Positions 35,994 to 46,429 of a stretch of 64,000 bases of DNA are shown piece by piece. Within the stretch, counting starts at the first letter, position 1. Each line of letters begins with the position of its first letter. This DNA comes from Tolypocladium sp. Sup5 PDA-1 (taxonomy: Eukaryota > Ascomycota > Sordariomycetes > Hypocreales > Ophiocordycipitaceae). Below the pieces are notes generated by a model, which did not search any database, had not been told where the DNA came from, and saw only the letters and a program-made list of their open reading frames with translations. Position numbers and translations under genes: made by a program. The stretch covers positions 620,001 to 684,000 of the forward strand of contig JPHH03000002.1 of NCBI GenBank assembly GCA_000750105.3, given 5' to 3'.

Positions 35994-37358
35994 ATGCCAC
36001 CGCCGCCTGGCTTGCCTGACAGCCTCAGGAGACCAGGGGTAACCGCCTCGCCCTACAAGCCGCCTCTGCCGGCCTTTCCCACACGCCTCTCCCAGCACGC
36101 CAAGCCCACCGAGGTCCAGCTCCCGCCTCTCATTGCCGGCGCGCTGGTGGCCGCGTTCGCAAAGGCGCTGGCCGACGGGCTCAGCAACGAGCTCCTCACT
36201 CACTACTACCTCGGCGAGCAGCTCGTGCGCGTCAACATCGACCGCGTCCTCGACCGCCTCCTGTCGGCCTTTACCCGGGAGCTCTGGGATGAGCTATTCC
36301 ACTTTTACCAGGACGAGCCCGGGCCGGAGCTGTCTCGCCAAGCCACCCTGTTGTTCGAGGGCCCGATCCGCCAGATCGTGCTTGTCCTCAACGGCCCGGA
36401 GACGGCGAGATGCATACTCGACAAGCTCGGCCCGGGGCTATCGCAGAGACAGCTGACGTGGTCGTCCAGCGCCGGGGGCATAGACCTGCCGCTGGCCTTG
36501 CAGCTCATGTGTAGCTACTGGCACCGAGAAGTGCCTGCACAGTCGCCGGGGGGGTCGCCGGACGAAATCGCTCGATCTCTTCATGCCCAGATCATCAACG
36601 GGAACGCCTCGAGGCGCCTCATCGCTCAGATCCGCAAAGTGCTACTCTCTCCGCATTATGTTCAAATGCACATTATGGAATCGGCCATCTGGAGCATGCT
36701 CCTCACGAGACGGCCCTACCCGCCCCCTTCGGATGGGTTTCACGTCGTTCAGTTCAAATACGAGTGCCAGTTGTTCGGGCCGCTGGACGGCATAGGCGAC
36801 CCGCAACTCGTCAACATCGGCTCCCTGCCCGCAATCACCGGCACCGCCGACGCGTGCGTCTACACGACCGTATCGGACTATGTCAACACGCAGTGGCCAA
36901 AGTGCGGGTCGATAGTCTTGCGCTGTCTCGAAGAAGCCGTGAGTAGCGCCTCGCTCTCCTGTCGCCACGGAGAACCCATGTCGGGTATGTCCGTGTGGGA
37001 CGGCAGCGACGAGGACGGGCCGCAATGCCCGGGCTTGCGGCTCATACACATCGAAGTTGAAGAGGCGGCAATCCGCATGAGCGTTTCCGCGTGGACACAC
37101 ACCATGACTGAGATATTCCAGCAGATGTGCTGGACTTGCGCCGCGCTCAGTGCCTCGCCGTTTCCCGGTGCGCTGTCTGAGTGTGCCGTCGAGGTCTCGA
37201 ACTACACGTACCTCAACGACTCGGTGTATGTCGACTGCAGCTTGGCGCACCGGCCAGTTCCTCAAGGCCACGGCCTGCCGTGGCTGCAGCAGATGCAAGG
37301 GGCCGCGATCGCCTGCGGCTTTCCCGTGCAAGGCCTTCCAGCACAGGCCGTGTCATGA
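35994..37358 (+). CDS. Hypothetical protein, 454 residues, no recognised domain
   Basis: Single-exon ORF from an ATG followed by a proline-rich leader (MPPPPGLPDSLRRPG). The body begins at LPPLIAGALVAAFAKALADGLSNELLTHYYLGEQLVRVNIDRVLDRLLSAFTREL and continues as mixed alpha/beta sequence with about ten cysteines, no signal peptide and no clear membrane span. Base composition and the absence of stops over 1.36 kb support coding. I do not recognise the family. A helical N-terminal half with repeated LL/RVLDRLL patterns suggests a protein-interaction role, but that is guesswork. It lies 80 nt from the 3' end of the convergent M24 peptidase. Confidence 0.75.
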   Translation: MPPPPGLPDSLRRPGVTASPYKPPLPAFPTRLSQHAKPTEVQLPPLIAGALVAAFAKALADGLSNELLTHYYLGEQLVRVNIDRVLDRLLSAFTRELWDELFHFYQDEPGPELSRQATLLFEGPIRQIVLVLNGPETARCILDKLGPGLSQRQLTWSSSAGGIDLPLALQLMCSYWHREVPAQSPGGSPDEIARSLHAQIINGNASRRLIAQIRKVLLSPHYVQMHIMESAIWSMLLTRRPYPPPSDGFHVVQFKYECQLFGPLDGIGDPQLVNIGSLPAITGTADACVYTTVSDYVNTQWPKCGSIVLRCLEEAVSSASLSCRHGEPMSGMSVWDGSDEDGPQCPGLRLIHIEVEEAAIRMSVSAWTHTMTEIFQQMCWTCAALSASPFPGALSECAVEVSNYTYLNDSVYVDCSLAHRPVPQGHGLPWLQQMQGAAIACGFPVQGLPAQAVS

Positions 37359-37438
37359 TTCATCGATGGATAGATAGATAGAGCGTCTATACTTTTTGGA
37401 TGTCGTCCTCACCTAAACTAATACTATGATACCCCATG

Positions 37439-38962
37439 TCAAGGCTCGTACAAGCCCCTCGCCCGCTGCCCAGTCAGGAGCTCGGCGTCCCCATCCTCTG
37501 TGACCAGGTAAATGTCCTCGTGCCGCACTCCAAACTTGCCCTCGAGGTAGATGCCCGGCTCGTTGGTAAAGATCATGCCAGCGCTCAGGACGGCCCCCGT
37601 GTTCCACTTGTTGAGGTAGGGCGACTCGTGCGCCTTGATGCCGATCCCGTGGCCCAGCCGGTGGGTGAAGCCGTACCCGTATCCCGCGTCCTCGATGACG
37701 GTGCGGGCCGCAATGTCCACGCTCGCGGCCGTGTTGTTGGGCCTCATGGCCTCGGCAGCGGCCGTCTGCGCCTCGAGGACAATCTGCCACACCCTTTCTT
37801 TTTCGGCGCGCAGCGGATCAGGCGCCAGGCCGTCGCGTGCGTGCTTGGGCGGGTCGATGAGGAAGCTGCGGCATATGTCGGACGAGTAGCCCCGGTAGTG
37901 GGCGCCGACGTCGATGACGACCATGCTCTCGTGGGTGAGCTTCTTGCCGCCGGTGACGAACCCGCCGTGGGGCAGCGCGCCGTGCTCCTCGAAGAGCACG
38001 ATGTTGAAGAACAGGCCGAAGCCGACGGAGAGCATCGTGGTGTCGAGGATGGCGGTCACGTCGTCCTCTGTCAGGCCGGGGACAAGACACGGCCGCATGG
38101 CCCGCACGGCGGCCACGGTGCCCGTGTTGACGGCCCGCAGGAGCGCCACCTCGGCCGGGCTCTTGGTCTGCCGGACGAGCTCGGCGGCGGGGGACAGCCC
38201 GACGGTACGGAAACCGGCGGCCCCGAGCCCGCGTACGATGTAGTCGCGCATCTCCTCGTCGGCCATGAGCGTCGGCGCGGTGGCTTTCGAACCAAAGAGA
38301 CGGGACTTGAGGAGCGTGCCGTACGGGTTCCAGTGCTCCTCCCAGACGACGATGTCGAGCTCTGGGTCGCGGGAGGGGATGCCCAGCATGCGTACGCGGC
38401 CTTCTTCGAAGTGAGGCGCGAGAAAGGCCGTCTTGGCGGAGATGGTGCCGTCAGGGGTGGTCTGTGGGAGGATGAGCATTAGGAACGGGCGTTCCTCGGG
38501 CTCCCACGGTTCCCAGTCGGTCTGGGAGATGTTGCCATAGTACCTGTACGCCGTCAGTCGCTGGGGAAGAAATCTCGCGGGACCTCTGAAGCTTCATCCG
38601 TACTGAGACGTATACCCCGGCTCGAGGACAAAGGCATCCACGCCGTTGGCAGCCAAGGCCCTGGCCAGCTTGTCTCTCCGCTCGAGAAACTCATCCGCCT
38701 CGATTGGCCGGGCGTTGTCCAGGAACGAGAGATCAGCGTGGAAGTTGTCGATGGAGCATTTTTGCGCTCGATCAAAGTCTGTGAGGCGCGGGCGCGAGGT
38801 GAGGTGCTTCCACAGGTCGAAGGTGTGTGTGGCCAGCAGCAGGGCCGTTGCTAGGATGGCGAGCACGAGAGCTGGGGTCGTGAGCTTTGCGCGTCGTATC
38901 TGTGAGTGCTGCTGCGTTGGAAGCAGTGGCGCCTCTTCCGGGTCGATTCCGTCTGCCTTCAT
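37439..38962 (-). CDS. Membrane-anchored M24 metallopeptidase (Xaa-Pro aminopeptidase-like)
   Basis: Two exons: 38962-38604 and 38543-37439, 487 residues. The creatinase N-domain is followed by the pita-bread M24 fold. All five metal ligands are visible: two Asp in VVIDVGAHYRGYSSDICRSF, His in HRLGHGIGIKAHE, Glu in FTNEPGIY and Glu in VRHEDIYL. Family members release N-terminal residues next to proline. The N-terminus has one hydrophobic segment (residues 29-47) after a short cytosolic piece containing EEAPLL, which fits the acidic dileucine sorting pattern. This points to a type II protein of the vacuolar or endosomal membrane with the catalytic part in the lumen. The only in-frame ATG upstream of the membrane segment is at 38962. 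The intron is GTACGG...CGTACAG. Confidence 0.93.
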
Positions 38963-39595
38963 CGTACTTCCTCTGCTCACACAAGCCGCGTCGATGCCAG
39001 AGAATAGCAACGAGTCGACGTGACAGACCAGCCCAACCTGGTCAGCTGCGACACCGGAGACAGGCTCTTTATCTCCTCGACCGTCGCCGACGATGAACAA
39101 GGATGGTACTATCGCAGCCCTGTAGTATATCCACCCGAGCACCTCAAATCACCTCCCTAGGCAAACGGAATGTTGGCGTGTTGGAAGCGAGGAGCGGGGA
39201 CGAGCGCGTCAGACGTCGCGGTTTAGCCGTTTAAGCCCCCCACGGAAGCCCACGGAGGGCGCCGGCGGGGGCGGTGCCAAGACCGGCGGCGTGGGCGCTA
39301 TCGGCCCAGTTGCGCCGGCGCGGGTGCGGATCTGCGTGGGGACCCGAAGCGGTGTCGGGGCCGCGGATCACGGGCGTCTGCATTTGGTGATGGCCGAGAA
39401 GGGGGGGGGGGGTCAGTTGGCCTATGTATTATAACCGCGTTGCTTAGTTGCTTGCGCAATATCATGCGCTGGGATCGACGTTGCGCGAGCCGTTCATCCC
39501 CGTATCCCTTTTTCCTTTTGCGTTTCCCTCCTGCATAGACTCGAATCGCTTACAGCTCGAGTCCGTGGCTGGCAGAGATCCGGTAGGCTTTGACA
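38963..39595. promoter_or_regulatory. Divergent promoter region, M24 peptidase and Git1-like permease
   Basis: 633 nt between two start codons, with a GC-rich centre and a 12-G run at 39401-39412. No clear TATA box was identified for either gene. Confidence 0.5.
39401..39412 (+). repeat. G12 homopolymer
   Basis: Twelve consecutive G, about 185 nt upstream of the permease start codon. Confidence 0.85.
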
Positions 39596-41290
39596 ATGGG
39601 CGTCCCCGATGAGCCGGGCGTGTCGGCCCCTGATATTGAAGCCTCTCCCTCGCAAGACACGCCCCAAGCGAACAAGACGCGAACCGAGAAAGAAGACGCC
39701 GACATTGAAACGGCGAGCGTCGATGAACCCCCCAAGGGCTCCTACAGCAAGCTCTCGGTGTGGTTGATGGTGCTCTTCTCGGCCCTGGCCATTGGCTCCG
39801 ACGGCTAGTAAGAATCGCCTCCTCTCTATCGTCTGATGCTTTGGCCTTCCCAGCTGTGGATGAAGAACCAGAACTCACGACTCACTAGCAACGCCGCCGT
39901 CATCGGCAACCTCGAGCTGCTCCTCGCCGTCATCTACCCCGACGCCCTCACCGACTCCATATACGCGCGCCTCAGCAACGCGTTCCTCGTCGGCATGATC
40001 ATCGGCATGCTCTTCTTCGGCGTCATCGTCGACCAGCTCGGCCGCAAGACCGGCGCCGTCGCCACGACCGTGCTGCTCGTCCTCGGCATCGCCCTGTCCG
40101 CCTCCGCCAACGGGGGCTCTCCGACGGGGCTCTTCTGGATGCTCATCGTCGCGCGGGGCGTCGCGGGCGTCGGCGCGGGCGGCGAGTACCCCGTCTCGGG
40201 CGCGGGTGCTGCCGAGGCGACTGACGAGAGCGGCGCGTACCGGAAGCACCGCGGCTTCATGTTCGCCATGCTGGCGGATCTGTCCTCGGCGCTGGGATAT
40301 GTCTGGGGCGGGATGGTACCGTTGCTGCTGCTGCTCTGCGTCGGCCGGGAGGAGAGCAAGTACGGCGTCGTCTGGCGCACGGCGTTTGCGCTCGGTGCGG
40401 TGCCGCCGCTGGGTATCTTCTGGTTCCGGATGCGCATGGCTGTGGCGACGGCGTATCGCAAGTCGGCGATGCGCAAGCAGCGCGTGCCATACTGGCTGGC
40501 GCTGAAGAGATATTACCGTCCGCTGATCGGATCCGCCGCGTGCTGGTTCCTGTACAACTGGATCTCGATCCCCTTTGGCATCTTCAGCTCCACCATCATC
40601 AATCGCACGAACCCCGGCCAGGACCTGGTTAAGACCCTCGGATGGGGCGTCCTCATCAACTGCTTCTATATCCCGGGGCCGTTCATAGGCGGGTACCTGT
40701 CGGATAAGATTGGACGACGCAAGACGATGGCCCTCGGCTTCTTTATGCAGGCTGTCCTTGGCTTCATCCTGGGAGGAGCCATCGGGCCTATCCAGACCAT
40801 CTTCCCTCTGTTCATTGTCCTTTACGGCGTCTTTCTCACCCTCGGCGAGGTTGGGCCTGGAAGGTGAGCACAACACGCTTCCGGTGGGAATAGGGGCATA
40901 TCTGCTCTCGTGCTAACCATGCTACTCAGTACCGTTGTGCTCACGGCATCCGAGAGCTTCCCGACGTCGATCCGCGGCCAGATGATGGGCTTCATCGCGG
41001 CATGGTCCAAGGCCGGCGCCGCCATTGGAACCCAAGTCTTCACCGCGATCCTGAACTCCTACTCGGACGAGCCCGGCAAGGGGGACCAGGTCGCGTTCCT
41101 AATCGGCTCCGCGTTCGCCGTGGTCGGCGGCCTCGTGGCCTTTTTCGTCATCCCAGACGTGTCGCGGCGGTTGGACGACGACGACGCGGCGTGGAAAGTC
41201 TATCTCGCGGACCATGGCTGGGAGGCTACCTGGGGAGATACAGAGACCAAGGATCCGTCTGGTGTGGTCATGAACCGTGCAAGGGATTAA
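39596..41290 (+). CDS. MFS permease, Git1-like (glycerophosphodiester or phosphate:H+ symporter)
   Basis: Three exons: 39596-39807, 39889-40863 and 40930-41290, 515 residues. About twelve membrane segments follow a 50-residue charged N-terminus. Family signatures include DGYNAAVIGNLELLL, the loop 2-3 motif DQLGRKTG, GGEYPVSGAGAAEA, the mirrored SDKIGRRKT loop and GEVGPG before the last exon. These belong to the phosphate:H+ symporter/Git1 branch, which imports glycerophosphoinositol, glycerophosphocholine or inorganic phosphate at the plasma membrane. Which one cannot be told. Introns are GTAAGA...CACTAG and GTGAGC...CTCAG, both in phase 2. Phosphate control would be expected, but I did not identify a Pho4-like site with confidence. 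Confidence 0.92.
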
Positions 41291-41967
41291 GGGGGTGAAG
41301 CGAGTAGGGACTGCGCAATGGCTGGCCAGTAGGGATCTATGATTGGTCAGGCGACGCAAGAAAGAGCAGAAAGGGAGCTGCGAAGCCATGGTTACAATAA
41401 AGACTTGCCATGTACTGCACCAGCAAGTTGAGGAGTAGAGGAAACAGAGAACGCAGAGGAAAGGCGAGGGTCTTCTTTCACTCAAATAACTCGAATGCTG
41501 GCAAGGGTCGTCTGCCAAAGAGTGAATCGAAGAGTCCCTGGTTAGGAACGGGTTGGGCGAGCCTGGAAGCTCTTGTTCTGAACAGCGAGCAAGTGAACAG
41601 AGTCGGGTTGCTACCCGCAACCGTTGCGTGATCCAATGCCCATTGTGCTCACGCACTCAATGCCAACCTCTTCCCCGCACACCGCTCCCCTTGCAAACTC
41701 ACAGAGGGCCTCGACTTTCCTCTTGAGCAGCTGAGCCGTTCTCATCTGCACGTTCCTCTTCCAATATTTCATCGCCCATCTCACCTCTCGCTTGCATCAC
41801 GCTTCGAAACCGCAGCTTTGCTTCTTCAACACCTGAGTTTCGTTCAAGCCTTCGCCCTCTCTCCGTTGCTCAAAAGAAGGCCTATAACTTTTGTCTCTTG
41901 ATAACGTGAAGCAACTCGCACACCGAGTACCAACCTCTTCGCCCTCGCGCCCCTGCACGGCCAAACC
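41291..41967. other. Gene-free gap, promoter of the acidic coiled-coil gene
   Basis: 677 nt. The last 300 nt are CT-rich, typical of a promoter and leader. No ORF was credited. Confidence 0.5.
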
Positions 41968-43185
41968 ATGGAGTTGCGACGCCAAGAGCCAAACTCTCCC
42001 GGCAAGGCCGTCACTGCGCGAGCAATCGCCGCGGCGGAACGTGAAGCCGCGAAGGTGACCAAACCTGCACCCAAAGCAGCTGAGAAGACTTCCTCTCCAC
42101 GAATCGGCAAGAGCGCCAAGCCCCCCAAGAAGACACTCTCCGACTTGGTCAAGAAACTCGAGGCCAAGGAGATACTTCAACGTGCCAAAAAGCGAGCCTT
42201 GGCCGAGGATAACAAAAAGCTGAAGGGTGAGATTGCCAAGGTGGACAAGATGCTCAACGGCCAGGTCAGCAAGACCAAACAGCTTGAGACCCAGAACGCT
42301 TCTCTGCAGAAGATTCGTGACGAGCTGGCCAAGGAACTGGACGGGATCAAGGATGAGTTGAAGGACGAGCGCGAGAAAGCCGAAGGGCTCAACAAGGACC
42401 TCGAGGAGCACAAAGGCAAGCTGAAGGAGGGACTTGAGCAACTCGGAAGGCTCAGCAAGGCCGTTGAGGAACAAAAGGACCTCAACGGCGATCTGGCCGC
42501 GGTGGCCAAACAGAGCGCCTTTGAATCTCGCCTGCACCGCACCGCCCTGGCTGCTGGGTTCAAAATATTGCCGTCTCTGGCCGATCAGGTTACATTCCGA
42601 AACCTTGTGGGCAAGACGGAGCACTTCCTTCGACAGAAGATTGCCAACCAGGAGGCCGCGAGTGTCCTCCCAAGCATCGAACATGGAACCATGTTGGGCC
42701 TGAAGCTCCCTGCCACGGCCACCAACTGCGGCGACGATCTCGCCTCGGCCAAGGCAAAACAATTCAAGTTTGCATGTGAGGACGACGACGACGACGACGA
42801 GGACCTCAAGCCGCCGTGCTCATTCGACTTTGACGAGGACTGCAAGATGCTGTGCGCAGGCTACATCGACGACTCGGACCAGAATCCGCCATCCGCGATC
42901 AAGCCCGAATCTCCCACAGGGGTGGGCAAGACATGGTCGGATAATGCCCAGCACGCGGCTGCCGAGAACCCCAAGCGCAAGCTCGAGGGCACAGATGTCG
43001 TCGACTGGGACTCCGACTCCGACATTCCTCTGGCGAAGCAGCGCAAGCTGCGCCAGCGCGAGCACACGTCCATCGTTGAATGGAGCGACGATGATGATGT
43101 ACCCATGGCGAAGCTCCGCAAGCTCATCGACCAGACGCCATCAAAGGCGCTCTCGCCGAGGGGGAAATGGATAGACGACGAGTAG
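41968..43185 (+). CDS. Coiled-coil, acidic, probably nuclear protein with duplicated SDxDxP-AK-RKL motif
   Basis: Single exon, 405 residues. The N-terminus is basic and Ala/Lys/Pro-rich. Residues about 55-185 are a strong heptad coiled coil (LAEDNKKLKGEIAKVDKML through LEQLGRLSKAVEEQ). A GAC-repeat tract at about 42778-42800 encodes EDDDDDDED. The C-terminal 70 residues carry two copies of one motif: VVDWDSDSDIPLAKQRKL (about residue 344) and IVEWSDDDDVPMAKLRKL (about 369). A KRKL patch just before them may be a nuclear localisation signal. I do not recognise the family. The acidic-basic alternation suggests chromatin or chaperone binding, by inference only. Confidence 0.8.
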   Translation: MELRRQEPNSPGKAVTARAIAAAEREAAKVTKPAPKAAEKTSSPRIGKSAKPPKKTLSDLVKKLEAKEILQRAKKRALAEDNKKLKGEIAKVDKMLNGQVSKTKQLETQNASLQKIRDELAKELDGIKDELKDEREKAEGLNKDLEEHKGKLKEGLEQLGRLSKAVEEQKDLNGDLAAVAKQSAFESRLHRTALAAGFKILPSLADQVTFRNLVGKTEHFLRQKIANQEAASVLPSIEHGTMLGLKLPATATNCGDDLASAKAKQFKFACEDDDDDDEDLKPPCSFDFDEDCKMLCAGYIDDSDQNPPSAIKPESPTGVGKTWSDNAQHAAAENPKRKLEGTDVVDWDSDSDIPLAKQRKLRQREHTSIVEWSDDDDVPMAKLRKLIDQTPSKALSPRGKWIDDE

Positions 43186-43764
43186 CGCGACCGTCAAACC
43201 ATTTCAAGCATCCCCGGCCCGGTGACATGGACAAGGACCATGGCGATTCGTTGGCAGCCTACGAGTCACATTCCAAGCTCCATCTTGAACAGAGGCAGAT
43301 TTCCGGGTATTACTGTTGCTGAAGGGATGAAGAGAGGCTGGGTAGCCTGGTCGGGGTTTCACCGAGTCAAACAGACACAGCCGAGTTTCTATATCAGAGC
43401 AGTCTGACAGGAACGAGGACTGAAAACGTACGAAAAATAGAGATGAATTTCTTCTTTTGACTCACTCGTGTCTCGACTAAGCTCTAGCAATCAGCCGCAA
43501 AGTCGTGTGAGTCAGGCTCACTCACACAGAGTAGGTGTGCGGTCAGGCGACACACTAGCAAGGCCGTCTCTCGACCCTCGAGCCCGTAAGTCGAGACCAC
43601 AGGAGGGATATGAATAGTAAACACCACGCAATCTTGTCCGCTTGCTCCTAAAGACTCCTGTGCCAACCATACCAGTCCATTTAATACCCACGCCCCGTTT
43701 CTTCCGTTCCATTATGTGCAGCGCGATGCCGGCCAGTGTCAAAGTAAGCTGTGCTTCAAGGAGA
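43186..43764. other. Gap between convergent genes
   Basis: 579 nt of 3' flanking sequence on both sides. Nothing else was supported. Confidence 0.5.
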
Positions 43765-45005
43765 TCACTGGGGGTTGTTTCCCAGACCGGAGCTGGCAGC
43801 ACTCTCTCCCACCTTGACCTCGTCCTCTGGGACCCCGACGCCCAGGCTGGCGACACTGGCAACGCTCTGGCTGGTCATGCCGCGCCCTCTTTCCGGTCTG
43901 GCGACTCCCCCATCGCGAGGTCCTGCAATGTTGGTGCCGCCAGCGGGGGTAATGCTCGCACTAGCCGTCGTACTTACGCTTTCGCTCCTCGTTCGGTTTG
44001 ATTCGCTTGCCCGCCTGCTCAGAACCATCCTCTCGAGCTCGCGGATTCGCCTCTTCAGGCCTTCATTTTCCTTCTTGGCGGATTCGAGCTCGTTTCTGTA
44101 AAATGCCGTCTCCTCATATCGCGATGTTGCGGGCATCAGACCTGGGCTCATCTGTTCAGTCCCACTGCCTGGGGTGGCAGCAACCGAGCTCATTGGCACG
44201 GACGATGGGGGCGGCACTCTCTGGTGGTGGAAGTAGCTGGATGGGTCTAGGGAGGTAATCTGAGGCCCTGGGGAGTTTGTCTGGCTCCTTCTCGAGGCTG
44301 CGCTATCCTGCCGTGATAGAGGCACAGGCTGTGGCGGGCGGGGGACAGTGCTATGGTGTCGTGCCTCGTACGAAGAGGCGAGCGGAGCGATGGGGTTCTG
44401 CGAAGCGGAGGAGGAATTGCGATGGTGACGACGGGTCGTGGGGATGCTGAAGCCCGAGCCGGAGAGCAAGGACGAGTCAGCAATCGGATCGTGTGTCGAC
44501 GCAGTGGCGGATGTGGAGGAGGCGTTGGACACGACGGAAGCGTTCTGGGCGGCGCGGAGGAGGGAGAGCTCGCGAGTCAAACGGTTCACCTAGAATAGGG
44601 ATGTCAGGGGGCGCTTTGCGTTTGAGAGAGGACGAGTTTTGTACGCACCACCGCCTCTTGTTCCTTCTCCAGCTGCATGTGCAGTTCGGATGCCGTCAAC
44701 GGCCGGGGATGCCGCAGCGGCCCAGGGCCAGGGCCGACGCCGGGCTCCAGAGCAGACACCGGTTGATGATGCAGCGGCTGCGACGCCATCAGCTGCGGCG
44801 ACGGCACGGATGAGGGGCCATGGCTCAGGCTCAGGCTCTGGCTGCGGCTGTGACTGTGACTGTGGCTCACGGCATTCTGGTTCGAAGGGAGGATGTTGAG
44901 GGACGGCGACTGGGGGGCGACCGGCGGAGGCATCTGGTGTGAGGACTGTCGACGGGAGGCGACCAGCGAGTGCGGCGAGGCAGGGACCGAGTTAAGATCC
45001 GGCAT
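43765..45005 (-). CDS. Serine-rich coiled-coil protein, hypothetical
   Basis: Two exons: 45005-44649 and 44589-43765, 393 residues. The join gives LEKEQEAVVNRLTRELSLLR, a continuous coiled coil across the intron (GTGCGT...ATTCTAG), which supports the model. A second coiled coil is near residue 310 (RYEETAFYRNELESAKKENE, then GLKRRIRELERMV). Between and around them the sequence is Ser/Pro-rich and low in complexity, with an SHSHSHSRSQSLSLS run encoded by a tandem hexamer-like repeat. No signal peptide, membrane span or catalytic motif is seen. It resembles conserved filamentous-fungal proteins of unknown function. Many Ser/Arg sites suggest phosphorylation, by inference. Confidence 0.82.
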
Positions 45006-46016
45006 TGCTTGCGCGTCCGGGTCGGGATGGGACGTTTGCGTGCGTGCGGTCCTGAGAGGCCTGACACGGCTGTCGCGTGATGGCAGGAGGAAAAATAAAG
45101 GGGTGGAGGTGTGGGTGTTTGTGTTTGTGGTTGTCACGACCCCGACGCACTGCGACGTTTGATGCCGTGTTAAGTGGCTGGGGCCCCGTCGCAGACTCGC
45201 AGCACCCGTGATGGGTGCGGGTGGTGGGGCACGACCGCTGGGAGTCCCTGCCACGGGCGCTAAGGTGGCCCCGTGGCGGCCCCTCAAGCCTCTGAAGCCA
45301 CAGGGCTGTTGGCGCCCGCCGACGCCCCCAGACTCCAACGGCCAGCAGTGCCAAGCGGTCTTGGCTCACCAGCCGCTCTTCGACGCGGGCTGTCATGGCT
45401 GTGGTCCAGGACTCCAGAACATAAACCCATGATTCCGGGCGAGAGTCGGCATCTGTTCCGCTGTGATCGTGATACTTTCCTTGAAGCAGGACTTGGACGT
45501 GTCGAGTTGCATTGTCGGATGGGCTTCGGACGGGCAGCTATCCAAGCCCGTCCAGACTCCAGAGTACGCGGACAAACGTTCTTGGCACGCATGCCATCCA
45601 TGATGTGGCATGCAAACAGAAAGCCGCAACATTCTAGATAGATAGGGACCTTGAATCGTTATAAAATATTCCCACTTGCACTTCAGAGTGGATTTATCGG
45701 CCTGCTGTGCTCACCACCAATCATCACTGGCAGCAGTGCTCCACCAAAAGGAGCTTTTGCTCCAGCCGTCTCGTCATCTTGACAGCATCCCGATTGCGTC
45801 GCCTTGTCCCGCGCCCATATCGAAACTCGAGCAGAGAGATGATGTAACGGCCCTATGACGCCATCGATATATGGCCAACCATAAATGCTTCCCCTTCGCA
45901 TTTTTGCCGTGACACTGACATCTAAACCTCGCCATCAAAACGAAATTGCCTCGTTCCCGGAGATAGTAACGACACAACTATTTCAATCCAACACTGAGCA
46001 ATACCACATCTCCATC
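45006..46016. promoter_or_regulatory. 1 kb divergent intergenic region
   Basis: Carries the promoters of the serine-rich protein (minus) and the 70-residue protein (plus). No additional gene was identified. Confidence 0.5.
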
Positions 46017-46229
46017 ATGCCCGAAGGCGCCGAGTCCCCGCCCCCAGAGCGCCAGACGGGCGCCCAGTTGCACGACCCTCCGGCTGACGGCCAGGGACTG
46101 TCAACGGACAACGCCCAGGACAAGAAAAAGACGTTAAAGTCGGAGGTCGAGAATCTCTCGTCAAACCCCAAGGGATCAAAGGACGACGCCTCAAAAGCCA
46201 AGTTTTCCAAAAAGGGCAATTGTAATTAG
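46017..46229 (+). CDS. Small hydrophilic conserved protein, 70 residues
   Basis: Begins MPEGAESPPPERQTGAQLHD and ends in a lysine-rich segment (SKAKFSKKGNCN). It is all hydrophilic and probably disordered, with a middle SSNPKGSKDDASKAKF stretch. A longer upstream frame exists from 45885, but its residues look non-coding, and the ATG at 46017 follows an A/C-rich leader. I have an impression of similar 60-80 residue proteins in other Sordariomycetes, unverified. No function is known. Confidence 0.65.
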   Translation: MPEGAESPPPERQTGAQLHDPPADGQGLSTDNAQDKKKTLKSEVENLSSNPKGSKDDASKAKFSKKGNCN

Positions 46230-46429
46230 GTCACCTCTTGATGAAACCAGTGGCGTTGGCTAACCCAATATCCAGAACGGCCTCTGATTCACCAGAGGGA
46301 GACTGCGTAAGCGGGCAGGCTGAGCTGGAATCAGATAGATGAATCAAAAATCATGCTATACTACCTACTACTAGGCGACCGTCAACGGCGTTGAACTCGT
46401 AGCAAAACATCCCATTATCCGCAGATCGT

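Noticed and set aside
39875..40876. 333-codon minus-strand frame opposite the Git1-like permease, and 37436-38482 opposite the M24 peptidase
   Set aside because: Hydrophilic, low-complexity translations without motifs, over well-supported genes.
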